The notes under the pieces were generated by a model. It worked only from the letters and a program-made list of their open reading frames with translations. It had not been told where the DNA came from and ran no database searches. From Bacteroidales bacterium (lineage in GTDB: Bacteria > Bacteroidota > Bacteroidia > Bacteroidales > Salinivirgaceae): a stretch of DNA of 64,000 nt. The stretch is taken from contig JAAYQU010000045.1 in assembly GCA_012519055.1 (NCBI GenBank), forward strand, positions 62,001 through 126,000. Direction: 5' to 3'. Shown here in pieces: positions 1 to 8,567 of the stretch (positions within the stretch are counted from its first letter, which is position 1; every line of letters begins with the position of its first letter). Both the position numbers and the translations under genes were made by a program.

Positions 1-262
1 CAAAACCATATTTTTTATTGATTTTATTTTTCAGTGGCGTTCTAATAATCTGGAGTTCTTGTTTGACAATTCCCGATGTTATTTTTACAAATAGAACGCC
101 GTTGGATATTCTAAGACCTTTTGTGCTTTTTGCCATGTGCTCACCGACAAAATCACTCCAATTATTAATGATAGACGTTTCATTTAACTTGCTTTTGGAG
201 TTGTTTTCGGTTATCCACTCATCAATTGCTTGTCCTAAGTTAGTTACTTTCTGTTTTCTCAT
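1..262 (-). CDS. DUF721/DciA-like protein, 3' end beyond window
   Basis: This reading frame starts at an ATG whose first base is 262 and stays open to the window edge, so about 87 N-terminal residues are visible and the C-terminus is missing. The start lies inside the end of recF in another frame, with a 23-bp overlap, which suggests translational coupling. A motif of the form NNWSDFVGEHMAKST, followed by a strand-rich stretch ending in KQELQIIR, is typical of the DUF721 family (about 95-100 aa). In many bacteria this family is related to the helicase-loading protein DciA and sits next to recF. The role in replication is inferred from the family and neighbour only. Confidence 0.8.
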   Translation of the reverse strand, partial: MRKQKVTNLGQAIDEWITENNSKSKLNETSIINNWSDFVGEHMAKSTKGLRISNGVLFVKITSGIVKQELQIIRTPLKNKINKKYGF

Positions 263-1364
263 ATTGTAATTGTACTTGCCCATAAGATACTGAAAATATT
301 TTATAAGGAGATAAAATATCTTCTAAAAAAACATCAATTCTTGCTTTGTTTGTGTCTGTTATAAAAATTTGTCCGAAATGATCGGCAGATACCATTTTGA
401 TTATTTTAGAAATACGTTTAGCATCTAATTTATCAAAAATATCGTCAAGAAGCAGAAGGGGCTTTATTCCTGTTGTTTTGGCAGAGTATTCATAATATGC
501 TAACTTGATTGAAATAATAAAAGTTTTTTGCTGTCCCTGAGATGCCGATCTTCTAAGGCTTCGCCCGTCAATGGTCATTTCCAAGTCGTCTCTGTGGATA
601 CCAACAGTAGTGTGACCAGCAACCAAGTCCGTGTTTCGGCTTTTTGTTAATTGGTCTTGAAAATCTGAATCATTAAGTTGGCTGCTATATATCAAACCAA
701 CTTTTTCGTCATTGTTGCTAATTATCGTGTAGTATTGTTGAAACAAGTCCTTGAAATTATCCATAAAGTTCTTTCTTACAGAGAATATCTCATTTCCGTA
801 TTTTACTAATTTCACATCGTACATTTCCAAGGTTAGTTCGTCAATTCTATTGTTTTCGCGCATTTGTTTTAGGGCTTTATTTCTATTTTCAAGAACCTTG
901 TTGTATTGAATAACATAAGTTAAATAAGTGCGGTCAAATTGCGAAATCATATAGTTTAACATTTTTCTGCGCTCATCGCTTCCTGCATGTATGACCATTG
1001 TGTCTGATGGAGTTATCATAACAAGTGGAAGATATCCTATATGATCAGAATAGCGACGGTAGTTTTTACCGTTTAGGCTAATAGTTTTTCCTCTATCGCG
1101 TTCAACACCGCAGTAAACTCTTTCTTGGCTGTTGTTTTTTGTGAAATAGCCGTCTATTATGAAGTAATCGAAGTCTTTAAGGATATTTGAGCTGTCGGGT
1201 ATATTAAAATAGTCTTTGCAAGCTGATAAATAATAAATAGAACTCAATAAGTTAGTTTTGCCTGCACCGTTGAGCCCAACGAAACAATTAATGTTTTCTG
1301 AGAAAAATAAATCGGCGTTTTCAATATTTTTATAATTGTTAATTTTTAAATTACTTATGTACAT
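240..1364 (-). CDS. recF: DNA replication and repair protein RecF
   Basis: RecF is an SMC-like ATPase that binds single-strand/double-strand DNA junctions and, with RecO and RecR, loads RecA at gaps. The 374-aa product has a Walker A motif (GLNGAGKT) at about residues 30-37, an ABC-type signature SQGQQK near 275 and a Walker B region LLLLDDIFDKLD near 303. This is the family order and the usual length of about 360-375 aa. I start it at the ATG giving MYISNLKI, because the longer frame adds 16 residues (first base 1412) that the family lacks. It overlaps the following DUF721 gene. Confident by motif content. Confidence 0.95.
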   Translation of the reverse strand: MYISNLKINNYKNIENADLFFSENINCFVGLNGAGKTNLLSSIYYLSACKDYFNIPDSSNILKDFDYFIIDGYFTKNNSQERVYCGVERDRGKTISLNGKNYRRYSDHIGYLPLVMITPSDTMVIHAGSDERRKMLNYMISQFDRTYLTYVIQYNKVLENRNKALKQMRENNRIDELTLEMYDVKLVKYGNEIFSVRKNFMDNFKDLFQQYYTIISNNDEKVGLIYSSQLNDSDFQDQLTKSRNTDLVAGHTTVGIHRDDLEMTIDGRSLRRSASQGQQKTFIISIKLAYYEYSAKTTGIKPLLLLDDIFDKLDAKRISKIIKMVSADHFGQIFITDTNKARIDVFLEDILSPYKIFSVSYGQVQLQYEKTESN

Positions 1365-1504
1365 TATAACACCAATTTTATTTTTATAATATAAGACACT
1401 TTTAGCCACCAAATTATAGAGTTTACTATAGTTGTGGCAGTTTGCTGGTATTTCTGTTTATTTGTAGGAAGTGATTAGAGCTTACTTTCTTGGTATAGTA
1501 GGGT

Positions 1505-3550
1505 CTAATCCTTTGTTCTTGTAACGTAAATCATTTGACTAATACTTCTATATCCTCTTATGCCCTCTTCGACAAAATAATATGTGTCGCCAAATGAATG
1601 TTCTACTTTTACATAAACGCTAAGGCTATTATCTTCGTTTATAAATACTTTCGTAACTTTTTTATTGAATTCATAGTATTCATAAACTGTCTTTCTTCTT
1701 CCTAAAACCTCATCTAATTTATCGCCTATATCGTCGAAACTTGATTCAAGTGAACGTGCCGCCCTTTCTTCAATTGAGTTTCTATATTGTGCTCTTTTTA
1801 TTTCGTTAAGTTCTCTTTCTCTCTCTCTTCTTTCCTTTTCACGAACTCTATTAATACTGTCTGCTGCAGCTCTTTCTAAAGCGACTCTACGTATATCTTC
1901 TTCCACTCTAAGTCTTTGCTGTTCTTCTTGAGCTTTTCGTATGCTATCTGATACCGCTTTTTGTCGTGCAATTTTTCTTGCTTCTTCCATTTGAGCTTCT
2001 CTTTTTGCATCTTCTTCGGCTTTTCTAGCGGCTGCAATTTGTTCTCTTAGCTTTCTGTTTTCCTCTATCTGTGCTAATCTTGCTTCTTCTTGTTGTGCTG
2101 CCAGGATACTATCTGAGCGAGCTTTTTCTGAAGCGGCTCGTCTCATCTCTTCAATTAGTTTAAGTCTGTTTTTTTCATCTTCTGCTAACCTTATACTGTC
2201 AGCAATACGGTTTTGTTCTGCAATTCTTTTTAGTTGTTCAAATTGTTCTGCCCGTATTTTTTCATCTTCTGCTCTTTTTATACTGTCAGTTAATGCTCTT
2301 TGTCTTGCGAGAGTTTTTTCTTCCTCTTCTTTAGCTTTTCTCTTTGCCTCTTCTTCGGCTAGTCTTTTATTTTCAAGTTCTTCTTGAACTCTTGCTGCTT
2401 CCTCAGCAGCTTTTCTTACTCTTTCAATCTCTTGTGCGCGTTGTAAACTGTCAGCTCTGGCTTGTGCCATGGCTCTTTGTCGGGCATCTTCAATAGCTTT
2501 TTGCCTTGCAAGTTCTTCTTGTGCTGCTTTGATACTATCAGCTAATGCTCTTTGTCTTGCGAGAGTTTTTTCTTCCTTTTCTTTAGCTTTTCTTTTTGCC
2601 TCTTCTTCGGCTAATCTTTTATTTTCAAGTTCTGCCTGGACTCTTGCTGCTTCCTCAGCAGCTTTTCTTACTCTTTCAATCTCCTGTGCACGTTGTAAAC
2701 TGTCAGCTCTGGCTTGTGCCATGGCTCTTTTACGAGCATCTTCGACGGCTCTTTGTCTTGTAAGTTCTTCTTGAGCAGCTTTAATGCTATCAGAAACACG
2801 TTTCTGTTCTGCTAATCTTCGAGCATGCTCTTCATTTTGCCTTCTTTTTTCCTCTTCTTTTGCAAGTCTTATGCTGTCTGTTACTCTTTTGTGTTCTGCA
2901 ATTTGCCTTTGTCTTTCTATATTTTCTGCTCTTAGTTTTTCTTCATTGGCTTTTCTGGCTGCTTCTATTTGGGCTTGTAGCTCAGCAGCAGCCTTTCTTT
3001 CATTTTCTTGGGGAGTAGTTTTTGTGATTGATTTTTTTTCAATGTCGTCTATTCGCTTTTGAATAGTTTTAGAATAGTCGGTATCGTAATCAAAATCGTC
3101 CTTATTGGAGTGATATTTTATAATTGCAACAGGTTGATTAAACACAACTATATCTGTTCCTTCTGGTTGTTTAAATAAAATTACTTGAAATTCAAATGGT
3201 TCAAACGGATCATAAGATACAGTTTGATATTCTGAATCGGGTATGTGTGTGTTAACGTTAATGCTTTTTGTAATATATCCCGCTTTTTCAAAAGTTAAAA
3301 TATAATCTGCTTGATAGTCTAAATCAAACTCAAATTTGCCGTTTCTTGGTATGGTCTCATTTCCTACCCTTTGATTATCACGGTCGATATATACTCGTGT
3401 TCCTTCTGGATCTCCTTCAGACATTTTCACTTTTCCAAAAACCTCGTACCTAGGTTTTTGTGACAACAAGCTAAAAGGCTGCAACGTCATTATTATGAGT
3501 GCACAAGAGATAAAAAGAGTTCTTTTAAAAGCTATATTATGAAATCTCAT
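1505..3550 (-). CDS. Secreted long coiled-coil protein with internal tandem repeat
   Basis: I do not recognise a named family for the whole 681-aa protein. Residues 1-30 look like a signal peptide. Residues about 35-120 form a strand-rich domain (GKVKMSEGDPEG, then RNGKFEFDL) resembling the carboxypeptidase-regulatory/PEGA folds common in Bacteroidota surface proteins. Residues about 165-600 are an uninterrupted, Arg/Glu/Ala/Lys-rich helix punctuated by recurring ADSI/ADSL tetrads. The C-terminal 80 residues are again strand-rich. Within the helix an 84-residue block is duplicated nearly perfectly. The protein probably spans or tethers something in the periplasm, as TolA-like helical stalks do, but that is inference. 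It is a single gene between recF and the rplT terminator. Confidence 0.88.
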   Translation of the reverse strand: MRFHNIAFKRTLFISCALIIMTLQPFSLLSQKPRYEVFGKVKMSEGDPEGTRVYIDRDNQRVGNETIPRNGKFEFDLDYQADYILTFEKAGYITKSINVNTHIPDSEYQTVSYDPFEPFEFQVILFKQPEGTDIVVFNQPVAIIKYHSNKDDFDYDTDYSKTIQKRIDDIEKKSITKTTPQENERKAAAELQAQIEAARKANEEKLRAENIERQRQIAEHKRVTDSIRLAKEEEKRRQNEEHARRLAEQKRVSDSIKAAQEELTRQRAVEDARKRAMAQARADSLQRAQEIERVRKAAEEAARVQAELENKRLAEEEAKRKAKEKEEKTLARQRALADSIKAAQEELARQKAIEDARQRAMAQARADSLQRAQEIERVRKAAEEAARVQEELENKRLAEEEAKRKAKEEEEKTLARQRALTDSIKRAEDEKIRAEQFEQLKRIAEQNRIADSIRLAEDEKNRLKLIEEMRRAASEKARSDSILAAQQEEARLAQIEENRKLREQIAAARKAEEDAKREAQMEEARKIARQKAVSDSIRKAQEEQQRLRVEEDIRRVALERAAADSINRVREKERRERERELNEIKRAQYRNSIEERAARSLESSFDDIGDKLDEVLGRRKTVYEYYEFNKKVTKVFINEDNSLSVYVKVEHSFGDTYYFVEEGIRGYRSISQMIYVTRTKD
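2446..2949 (-). repeat. 252-bp tandem duplication inside the coiled-coil gene
   Basis: Two adjacent copies of a 252-bp (84-codon) unit differ at only a few positions. For example, the string CTTGTGCCATGGCTC begins at 2461 and again at 2713, exactly 252 bp apart. The unit length is a multiple of three, so the helix register and reading frame are kept. Outer limits are approximate because shorter degenerate versions of the same heptad-like pattern continue on both sides. Confidence 0.75.
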
Positions 3551-3764
3551 TATGTTGCGAATAGCAATGATTTTATAAGTTTTTGAAAACTTTAATTAAA
3601 ACTCCACAAAATAATTAATTTTTTATGATTTTACAAAATATGTATTTAACAATGATTTGTTAATATTAATGTAATCTTATTTTCTAATTAATTAAAAAAT
3701 TGTGCAATAATCTAGTTGTATGATAAACAATAACATAGTTGAATGTTGATTAAAACCAGAAAAC

Positions 3765-3800
3765 AAAAAACCGCTCGAAAAAATTATCAAGCGGTTTTTT
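3765..3800 (-). terminator. Rho-independent terminator after rplT
   Basis: An 11-bp stem (AAAAAACCGCT at 3765-3775 with AGCGGTTTTTT at 3790-3800) encloses a 14-nt loop and ends in a T run on the minus strand. It lies 40 bp past the rplT stop. The A and T runs are symmetrical, so it could also work from the other side, but no plus-strand gene reads into it. Confidence 0.8.
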
Positions 3801-3839
3801 ATATTAAATGACAATCTTTTTCTCCAAAAAACTTCAACC

Positions 3840-4187
3840 TTAAGCTTTAACTGATTTCACAATCATTTCAAAAGCTTCTGGATGGTTCATTGCCAAGTCG
3901 GCTAAAACCTTACGGTTGATTTGTATGTCTTTTTTGTGTAATGCTCCCATTAGTTCAGAGTAGGTCATTCCATGAAGACGTGCACCTGCGTTAATTCTTT
4001 GAATCCAGAGGGCTCTAAAATTACGTTTTTTTGTTCTGCGATCGCGATATTGATATTGCAATCCTTTTTCGTATGTGTTTTTAGCTACGGTCCACACGTT
4101 ACCTCTTGCTCCGAAATATCCTCGTGTTTGTTTAAGGATTTTTTTTCTTCGGGCTCTTCCTGCTACTATGTTTGATGCTTTAGCCAT
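3840..4187 (-). CDS. rplT: 50S ribosomal protein L20
   Basis: L20 binds 23S rRNA early in large-subunit assembly. The 115-aa product has the family signature running from [19 protein letters not shown] through [16 protein letters not shown] to [17 protein letters not shown], at the usual length. It is the last gene of the thrS-infC-rpmI-rplT operon, the standard order in many bacteria, and is followed by a terminator. In other bacteria L20 or IF3 autoregulates this operon. I see no proven operator here. Confidence 0.97.
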   Translation of the reverse strand: MAKASNIVAGRARRKKILKQTRGYFGARGNVWTVAKNTYEKGLQYQYRDRRTKKRNFRALWIQRINAGARLHGMTYSELMGALHKKDIQINRKVLADLAMNHPEAFEMIVKSVKA

Positions 4188-4273
4188 TTTGTTGTTTGTT
4201 TTACGAATGTTCAGTGTTCGTTATCCGAATCTTTTAAAACTGAGGCACTCTTATTGTTAATATTAATATTTGA

Positions 4274-4471
4274 TTACTTTAAACCTAAACATTTCAAGAT
4301 GTTGTTTGTGTCAGATTTTGATACCAGTGATGTATTTGTTAATCGACGTTTTCTCTTGATAGTTTTCTTTGTTAAAATGTGACTTTTGTACGCATGTTTG
4401 CGTTTAATTTTTCCCGTTCCTGTTAATGCAAATCGTTTTTTTGCTCCGGGATTTGTTTTTACCTTAGGCAT
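4274..4471 (-). CDS. rpmI: 50S ribosomal protein L35
   Basis: A small (65 aa), very basic ribosomal protein of the large subunit. The N-terminus [20 protein letters not shown] and the middle [15 protein letters not shown] match the L35 pattern. It sits between infC (30 bp upstream) and rplT (86 bp downstream), exactly where L35 is expected. No irregularity is seen. Confidence 0.97.
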   Translation of the reverse strand: MPKVKTNPGAKKRFALTGTGKIKRKHAYKSHILTKKTIKRKRRLTNTSLVSKSDTNNILKCLGLK

Positions 4472-4501
4472 AATACTCTAGATTTAATTTTGTTAAACAA
4501 G

Positions 4502-5080
4502 TTACTTTTTTTGTTTTTTTGGAGATATAAACATTGTCATTCTTTTTCCTTCAAGTTTTGGAAGTTGATCTACTTTTCCCCACTCTTCGAGTTCTGTCGC
4601 AAGTTTTAGCAATAATATTTCGCCTTTTTCTTTAAATAAAATTGTCCTTCCTTTAAAAAAGACGAATGCTTTAATTTTTGCTCCTTCTTGCAGGAACTTA
4701 ATAGCGTGATTTTTTTTGAATTCAAAATCGTGCTCATCAGTGTTGGGGCCAAATCTAATCTCTTTTACTACAACTTTTGATGCTTTTGCCTTTTGCTCTT
4801 TAAGTCGTTTTTTTTGGTCGTATAGAAATTTTTGATAATCAATAATCCTACATACAGGAGGATCAGCATTTGGTGCAATTTCAACCAGATCAAGGTTCAT
4901 TTCCTCAGACATACGCAATGCTTCTTTAATGCTGTAAATTCCTTGGTTCTCGATATTATCTCCTGTAAGGCGAACCTTAGGTGTAATTATTTTTTCGTTA
5001 ATACGATGGGCGGGTTCTTGTGCAGCCTTGCCCCTTGGTGTTCTTTGTGTAGGTCTTTGATTAATAGATCTTTCCTCCAT
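4502..5080 (-). CDS. infC: Translation initiation factor IF-3
   Basis: IF-3 binds the 30S subunit and checks the start codon and initiator tRNA. The 192-aa product carries an N-domain ([17 protein letters not shown], then [22 protein letters not shown]) and a C-domain ([20 protein letters not shown] to the lysine-rich end). A polar extension of about 25 residues precedes the usual RINE start of the conserved domain. The ATG lies 3 bp after the thrS stop, so translation may be coupled. Here infC uses ATG, not the AUU start known from Escherichia coli. Confidence 0.95.
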   Translation of the reverse strand: MEERSINQRPTQRTPRGKAAQEPAHRINEKIITPKVRLTGDNIENQGIYSIKEALRMSEEMNLDLVEIAPNADPPVCRIIDYQKFLYDQKKRLKEQKAKASKVVVKEIRFGPNTDEHDFEFKKNHAIKFLQEGAKIKAFVFFKGRTILFKEKGEILLLKLATELEEWGKVDQLPKLEGKRMTMFISPKKQKK

Positions 5081-5083
5081 AAA

Positions 5084-7024
5084 TTAATTTAACAATTCGT
5101 TATTTACTTCATTTTTTACGTGTTTAGTAAACTCTTCAAGTGTCATTACTCCTTTGTCACCTTCTCCTTGTCGGCGAACAGAAACAGTATTCGTTTCCAT
5201 CTCTTTTTCTCCTACGATAATCAGAAATGGAACTCTTTTTAGTTCATTATCACGTATTTTGCGACCAATTTTTTCGTTACGGTCGTCAATAACGGTGCGA
5301 ATATCGGAATTATTTAGGAAATCCAAAACATTTTTTGCATATCCATTGAATTTTTCACTAATAGGCATCACAACTACTTGGTCTGGAGTTAGCCACAATG
5401 GGAACTTTCCGCCTGTGTGTTCAATTAAAACAGCAATAAAGCGTTCCATTGACCCAAAAGGGGCGCGGTGGATCATTACGGGGCGGTGTCGTTTGTCGTC
5501 GTGTCCAATATATTCTAATTCAAAACGTTCGGGTAGGTTGTAGTCTACTTGTATTGTTCCTAATTGCCATTTTCTACCAATAGCATCGCGTACCATGAAA
5601 TCCAATTTTGGACCGTAGAATGCAGCCTCGCCGTACTCAACAACGTAGTTTAAGCCTTTTTCGTTCGCAGCTTCTATAATCGCGCTTTCTGCTTTTTCCC
5701 AATTTTCTTCGGATCCGATGTATTTTTCGTGATTATTTTTGTCGCGTAATGAAACTTGTGCTACGAAATCATTGAAGTTGAGAGTTTTAAAAATATAAAA
5801 TACAATATCAATTACTTTAATAAACTCCTCTTTCAGTTGGTCTGGGCGACAAAAGATGTGTGCGTCATCTTGTGTAAAGCCGCGTACACGTGTTAATCCG
5901 TGTAACTCTCCGCTCTGTTCATAACGATATACCGTACCGAACTCGGCTAAACGTATTGGTAAATCTTTATACGATTTTGGACTCGACTTGTAAATCTCGC
6001 AGTGGTGGGGGCAGTTCATTGGTTTTAATAAAAATTCCTCACCTTCGGCTGGAGTTTTGATTGGTTTAAATGAGTCTTCGCCGTATTTTGCGTAGTGCCC
6101 GCTGGTTACGTACAGTTGTTTTCCACCAATATGTGGTGTCATAACCATTTGATACTCATATTTTTTCTGTATCTTTTTTAAGAAGTTTTCCAATCTTTCG
6201 CGTAGAGCAGCTCCTTTTGGCAACCACAAAGGCAATCCTTGACCAACAGCTTGTGAAAAAGTAAATAGTTCAAGCTCTTTTCCTATTTTTCTATGGTCGC
6301 GTTTTTTCGCCTCTTCAAGCATAACTAGGTATTCGTCAAGCATTTTCTTTTTCGGAAAAGTAATGCCGTAAACGCGTGTTAACTGTTTTCGTTTTTCATC
6401 ACCACGCCAGTATGCTCCTGCAACCGAAGTAACTTTAACCGCTTTAATTGGTTCTGTTGAAGGCAAGTGTGGACCTCTACAAAGATCTGTAAATGTTCCT
6501 TGTTTATAGAATGATATGGTACCGTCTTCTAGTTCAGATATCAGTTCAGTTTTATAATTTTCTCCAATACTTTCAAAATACTTAAAGGCTTCTTGTTTGG
6601 GAACTTCGTTTCTGATGTATTGGTTTTTTTGTGATGCTAACTCCATCATTTTGCTTTCAATCTTTGCAAAATCAGCATCTGTAATCATTTTTTCCTCAGG
6701 GAGTTCAACGTCATAATAAAATCCATTTTCAATAGCTGGACCGATACCGAACTTTACTCCGGGATATAATTGTTGCAAAGCTTCGGCTAATAAGTGAGCT
6801 GATGAGTGCCAGAAAGCATGCTTACCCTCTTCGTCTTCCCATTTATGTAATTTGATCGTAGCGTCATTGGTGATTTTACGGGTCAAATCCCACAAGTCGT
6901 CATTTACAGTTACCGACATTACATTTTCAGCAAGGCGTGGGCTTATGCTTTGTGCTATTTCAAAACCTGTAACTCCGGAGGGATACTCGCGGACGCTATT
7001 ATCGGGAAGGGTGATTTTAATCAT
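5084..7024 (-). CDS. thrS: Threonyl-tRNA synthetase
   Basis: A class II aminoacyl-tRNA synthetase that charges tRNA-Thr. The 646-aa length is typical. In order it shows a TGS domain (residues 1-60), the editing domain with [12 protein letters not shown] and a later [10 protein letters not shown] segment, the catalytic core with [10 protein letters not shown] and [34 protein letters not shown], then the motif 3 region [13 protein letters not shown], and the anticodon-binding domain at the C-terminus. It is 4 bp downstream of a small coiled-coil gene and 3 bp upstream of infC, so it is a mid-operon gene. Confidence 0.98.
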   Translation of the reverse strand: MIKITLPDNSVREYPSGVTGFEIAQSISPRLAENVMSVTVNDDLWDLTRKITNDATIKLHKWEDEEGKHAFWHSSAHLLAEALQQLYPGVKFGIGPAIENGFYYDVELPEEKMITDADFAKIESKMMELASQKNQYIRNEVPKQEAFKYFESIGENYKTELISELEDGTISFYKQGTFTDLCRGPHLPSTEPIKAVKVTSVAGAYWRGDEKRKQLTRVYGITFPKKKMLDEYLVMLEEAKKRDHRKIGKELELFTFSQAVGQGLPLWLPKGAALRERLENFLKKIQKKYEYQMVMTPHIGGKQLYVTSGHYAKYGEDSFKPIKTPAEGEEFLLKPMNCPHHCEIYKSSPKSYKDLPIRLAEFGTVYRYEQSGELHGLTRVRGFTQDDAHIFCRPDQLKEEFIKVIDIVFYIFKTLNFNDFVAQVSLRDKNNHEKYIGSEENWEKAESAIIEAANEKGLNYVVEYGEAAFYGPKLDFMVRDAIGRKWQLGTIQVDYNLPERFELEYIGHDDKRHRPVMIHRAPFGSMERFIAVLIEHTGGKFPLWLTPDQVVVMPISEKFNGYAKNVLDFLNNSDIRTVIDDRNEKIGRKIRDNELKRVPFLIIVGEKEMETNTVSVRRQGEGDKGVMTLEEFTKHVKNEVNNELLN

Positions 7025-7028
7025 GTTG

Positions 7029-7322
7029 CTATTTTTTATTGTTCAAAGATTCTATACGATTAACAATTTCTTGAGTTGAGTCAACTAACTGCAAGCGTAG
7101 TTCTTTGAAATATTTTTTTGCGTTTTTTTCTGTCTCTTTATTTGACCTACGGAAACCGTTGATATTATCAATCGTTTCATTATGGAGATTTATAATATCT
7201 TGGCTAATTTTAGTAATTTCCTCTGTTGCTGATGAATTCGTAATTTCTGCAATATAGCAGCCAAATAGTAGTTCAGAGGTCAGGTAATCTAATTCTTTTT
7301 TTAATCGTTTTATTGATGCCAT
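7029..7322 (-). CDS. Small helical protein upstream of thrS
   Basis: A 97-aa product I cannot name. It is almost entirely predicted helix with a heptad-like spacing of hydrophobics and a basic C-terminus (RIESLNNKK). There is no signal peptide and no membrane segment. It starts 10 bp after the nucleoid-associated gene and ends 4 bp before thrS, so it is surely co-transcribed with them. Tight spacing and an intact frame support a real gene. The function is unknown. Confidence 0.8.
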   Translation of the reverse strand: MASIKRLKKELDYLTSELLFGCYIAEITNSSATEEITKISQDIINLHNETIDNINGFRRSNKETEKNAKKYFKELRLQLVDSTQEIVNRIESLNNKK

Positions 7323-7332
7323 ATATGTTATT

Positions 7333-8379
7333 TTATGTTTCTTCGTTAAAGAAGAGTTTATAATAATTCATTTGTTTGTTGTTATCGTATCCTCGCTCTA
7401 TTTTTTCAGGGTCTCCATGCACATAAAGATGAAAATTTCTATCCAGCTTGATAACTGGTCTGAAATATCTTCTGCTTTTTGACAGTGCAGGTTTAGAAAC
7501 GACGAAACTGTCTGCAAATTCTACACCATAATTATCGGCAAACTGTTTTTTGTAATCTTCAAAGACTTCAATAGCTTCATTTTGTCCAATTACTTTTTTT
7601 GTAAAATCTTCGTTATCAAATAGTTTTGAGTTTTTAAAATAATCGTCACTACGTTGTAAAAATGCAATTTGTTGTGCCTTTTCAACGTTGTTTTCTTCTG
7701 TCAGAACTTCATTACCAAACTGTTGGCAAACTTGCATAAAATTTTCAGTTTGATAATATCCATCTGCGATTTGGTTTAGGTTAAGAAAATCGGTGCGCCA
7801 ATATTGCGCTTCAGCACTTTTGTTAACCTTATCTACAATAGCAATTTTATAGCCACTCTCTTCGTACACGTTGAAAATAAGGCAACCCTTATCTAATTTA
7901 CGAATATTTATTCCTTGATCATGTTCGGCAACAAATTGTTGGTCATTTTGATATACTTTTAAGAAAACATCTTTGTTTTCACTTTTAAAAACTCCTAGGC
8001 AATCGACCTCTTGTCCATCAATACTACAGTTTTTAAAAAGGGCTATATAAAGCTCTCCGGTTTTTATATTAGGATGTTGTGATGTTGTGTGCAACCATTT
8101 GGTTATTAGGTCACTATTTGTTTTAAACTCTTCAGGATTATTAAATATTGCTTTACAATATTTGTACATATTATGATTTTCTCCAATGCCACTAATATCA
8201 AACTCGTAGAATGCACCTGGTTTAAACGATGAGAGGAAGTAGGTTAGGAGCACTTGTTTTAGCTCACTGTCATGTATAACCAATTCACTCTCTGAAAGTA
8301 GCAAAGATGATGAATCAAATCTACTACCGACCTGATGTATAACAAATTTTTCTAACGAAACATTTCTAAAGTCGATCAT
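7333..8379 (-). CDS. Nucleoid-associated protein, NdpA/YejK family
   Basis: The 348-aa product resembles the 37-kDa nucleoid-associated protein family (NdpA/YejK). It has an N-terminal part like ELVIHDSELKQVLLTYF, a central FMQVCQQF segment, and a C-terminal region SKSRRYFRPVIKLDRNFHLYVHG that fits the family ending. These proteins associate with DNA in the nucleoid, but their precise action is not settled. I chose the ATG at 8379 over a TTG two codons earlier. It is the first gene of the operon that runs to rplT. A TAATTTTG element at 8399-8406 on the minus strand could be its -7 box. Confidence 0.82.
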   Translation of the reverse strand: MIDFRNVSLEKFVIHQVGSRFDSSSLLLSESELVIHDSELKQVLLTYFLSSFKPGAFYEFDISGIGENHNMYKYCKAIFNNPEEFKTNSDLITKWLHTTSQHPNIKTGELYIALFKNCSIDGQEVDCLGVFKSENKDVFLKVYQNDQQFVAEHDQGINIRKLDKGCLIFNVYEESGYKIAIVDKVNKSAEAQYWRTDFLNLNQIADGYYQTENFMQVCQQFGNEVLTEENNVEKAQQIAFLQRSDDYFKNSKLFDNEDFTKKVIGQNEAIEVFEDYKKQFADNYGVEFADSFVVSKPALSKSRRYFRPVIKLDRNFHLYVHGDPEKIERGYDNNKQMNYYKLFFNEET

Positions 8380-8567
8380 AATCAAAAATTTCGGACTGCA
8401 AAATTACAAAAATATCAGACAGGTTTTCAACTCTTAGTTAATAAATTTGTTAAGAAATGAGTTCATCCTTTAAAATCTGACCTAATTGTTAAGAAATAGA
8501 CAATGTTAATTGTGTGAGTATAAGTTGTTTAAATAAATAGTATTTGATTTTAGTATTGAAAATGTAA

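Noticed and set aside
2446-2949. Possible CRISPR or satellite array
   Set aside because: The repeated unit is 252 bp, in frame and coding, without spacers, so it is a gene-internal duplication.
2469-3062. Plus-strand open frames (101 and 92 aa) opposite the coiled-coil gene
   Set aside because: They are antisense shadows of Arg/Glu/Ala-rich codons and give Ser/Leu/Ala-rich products with no domain. The minus-strand frame has a signal peptide and a regular heptad pattern.
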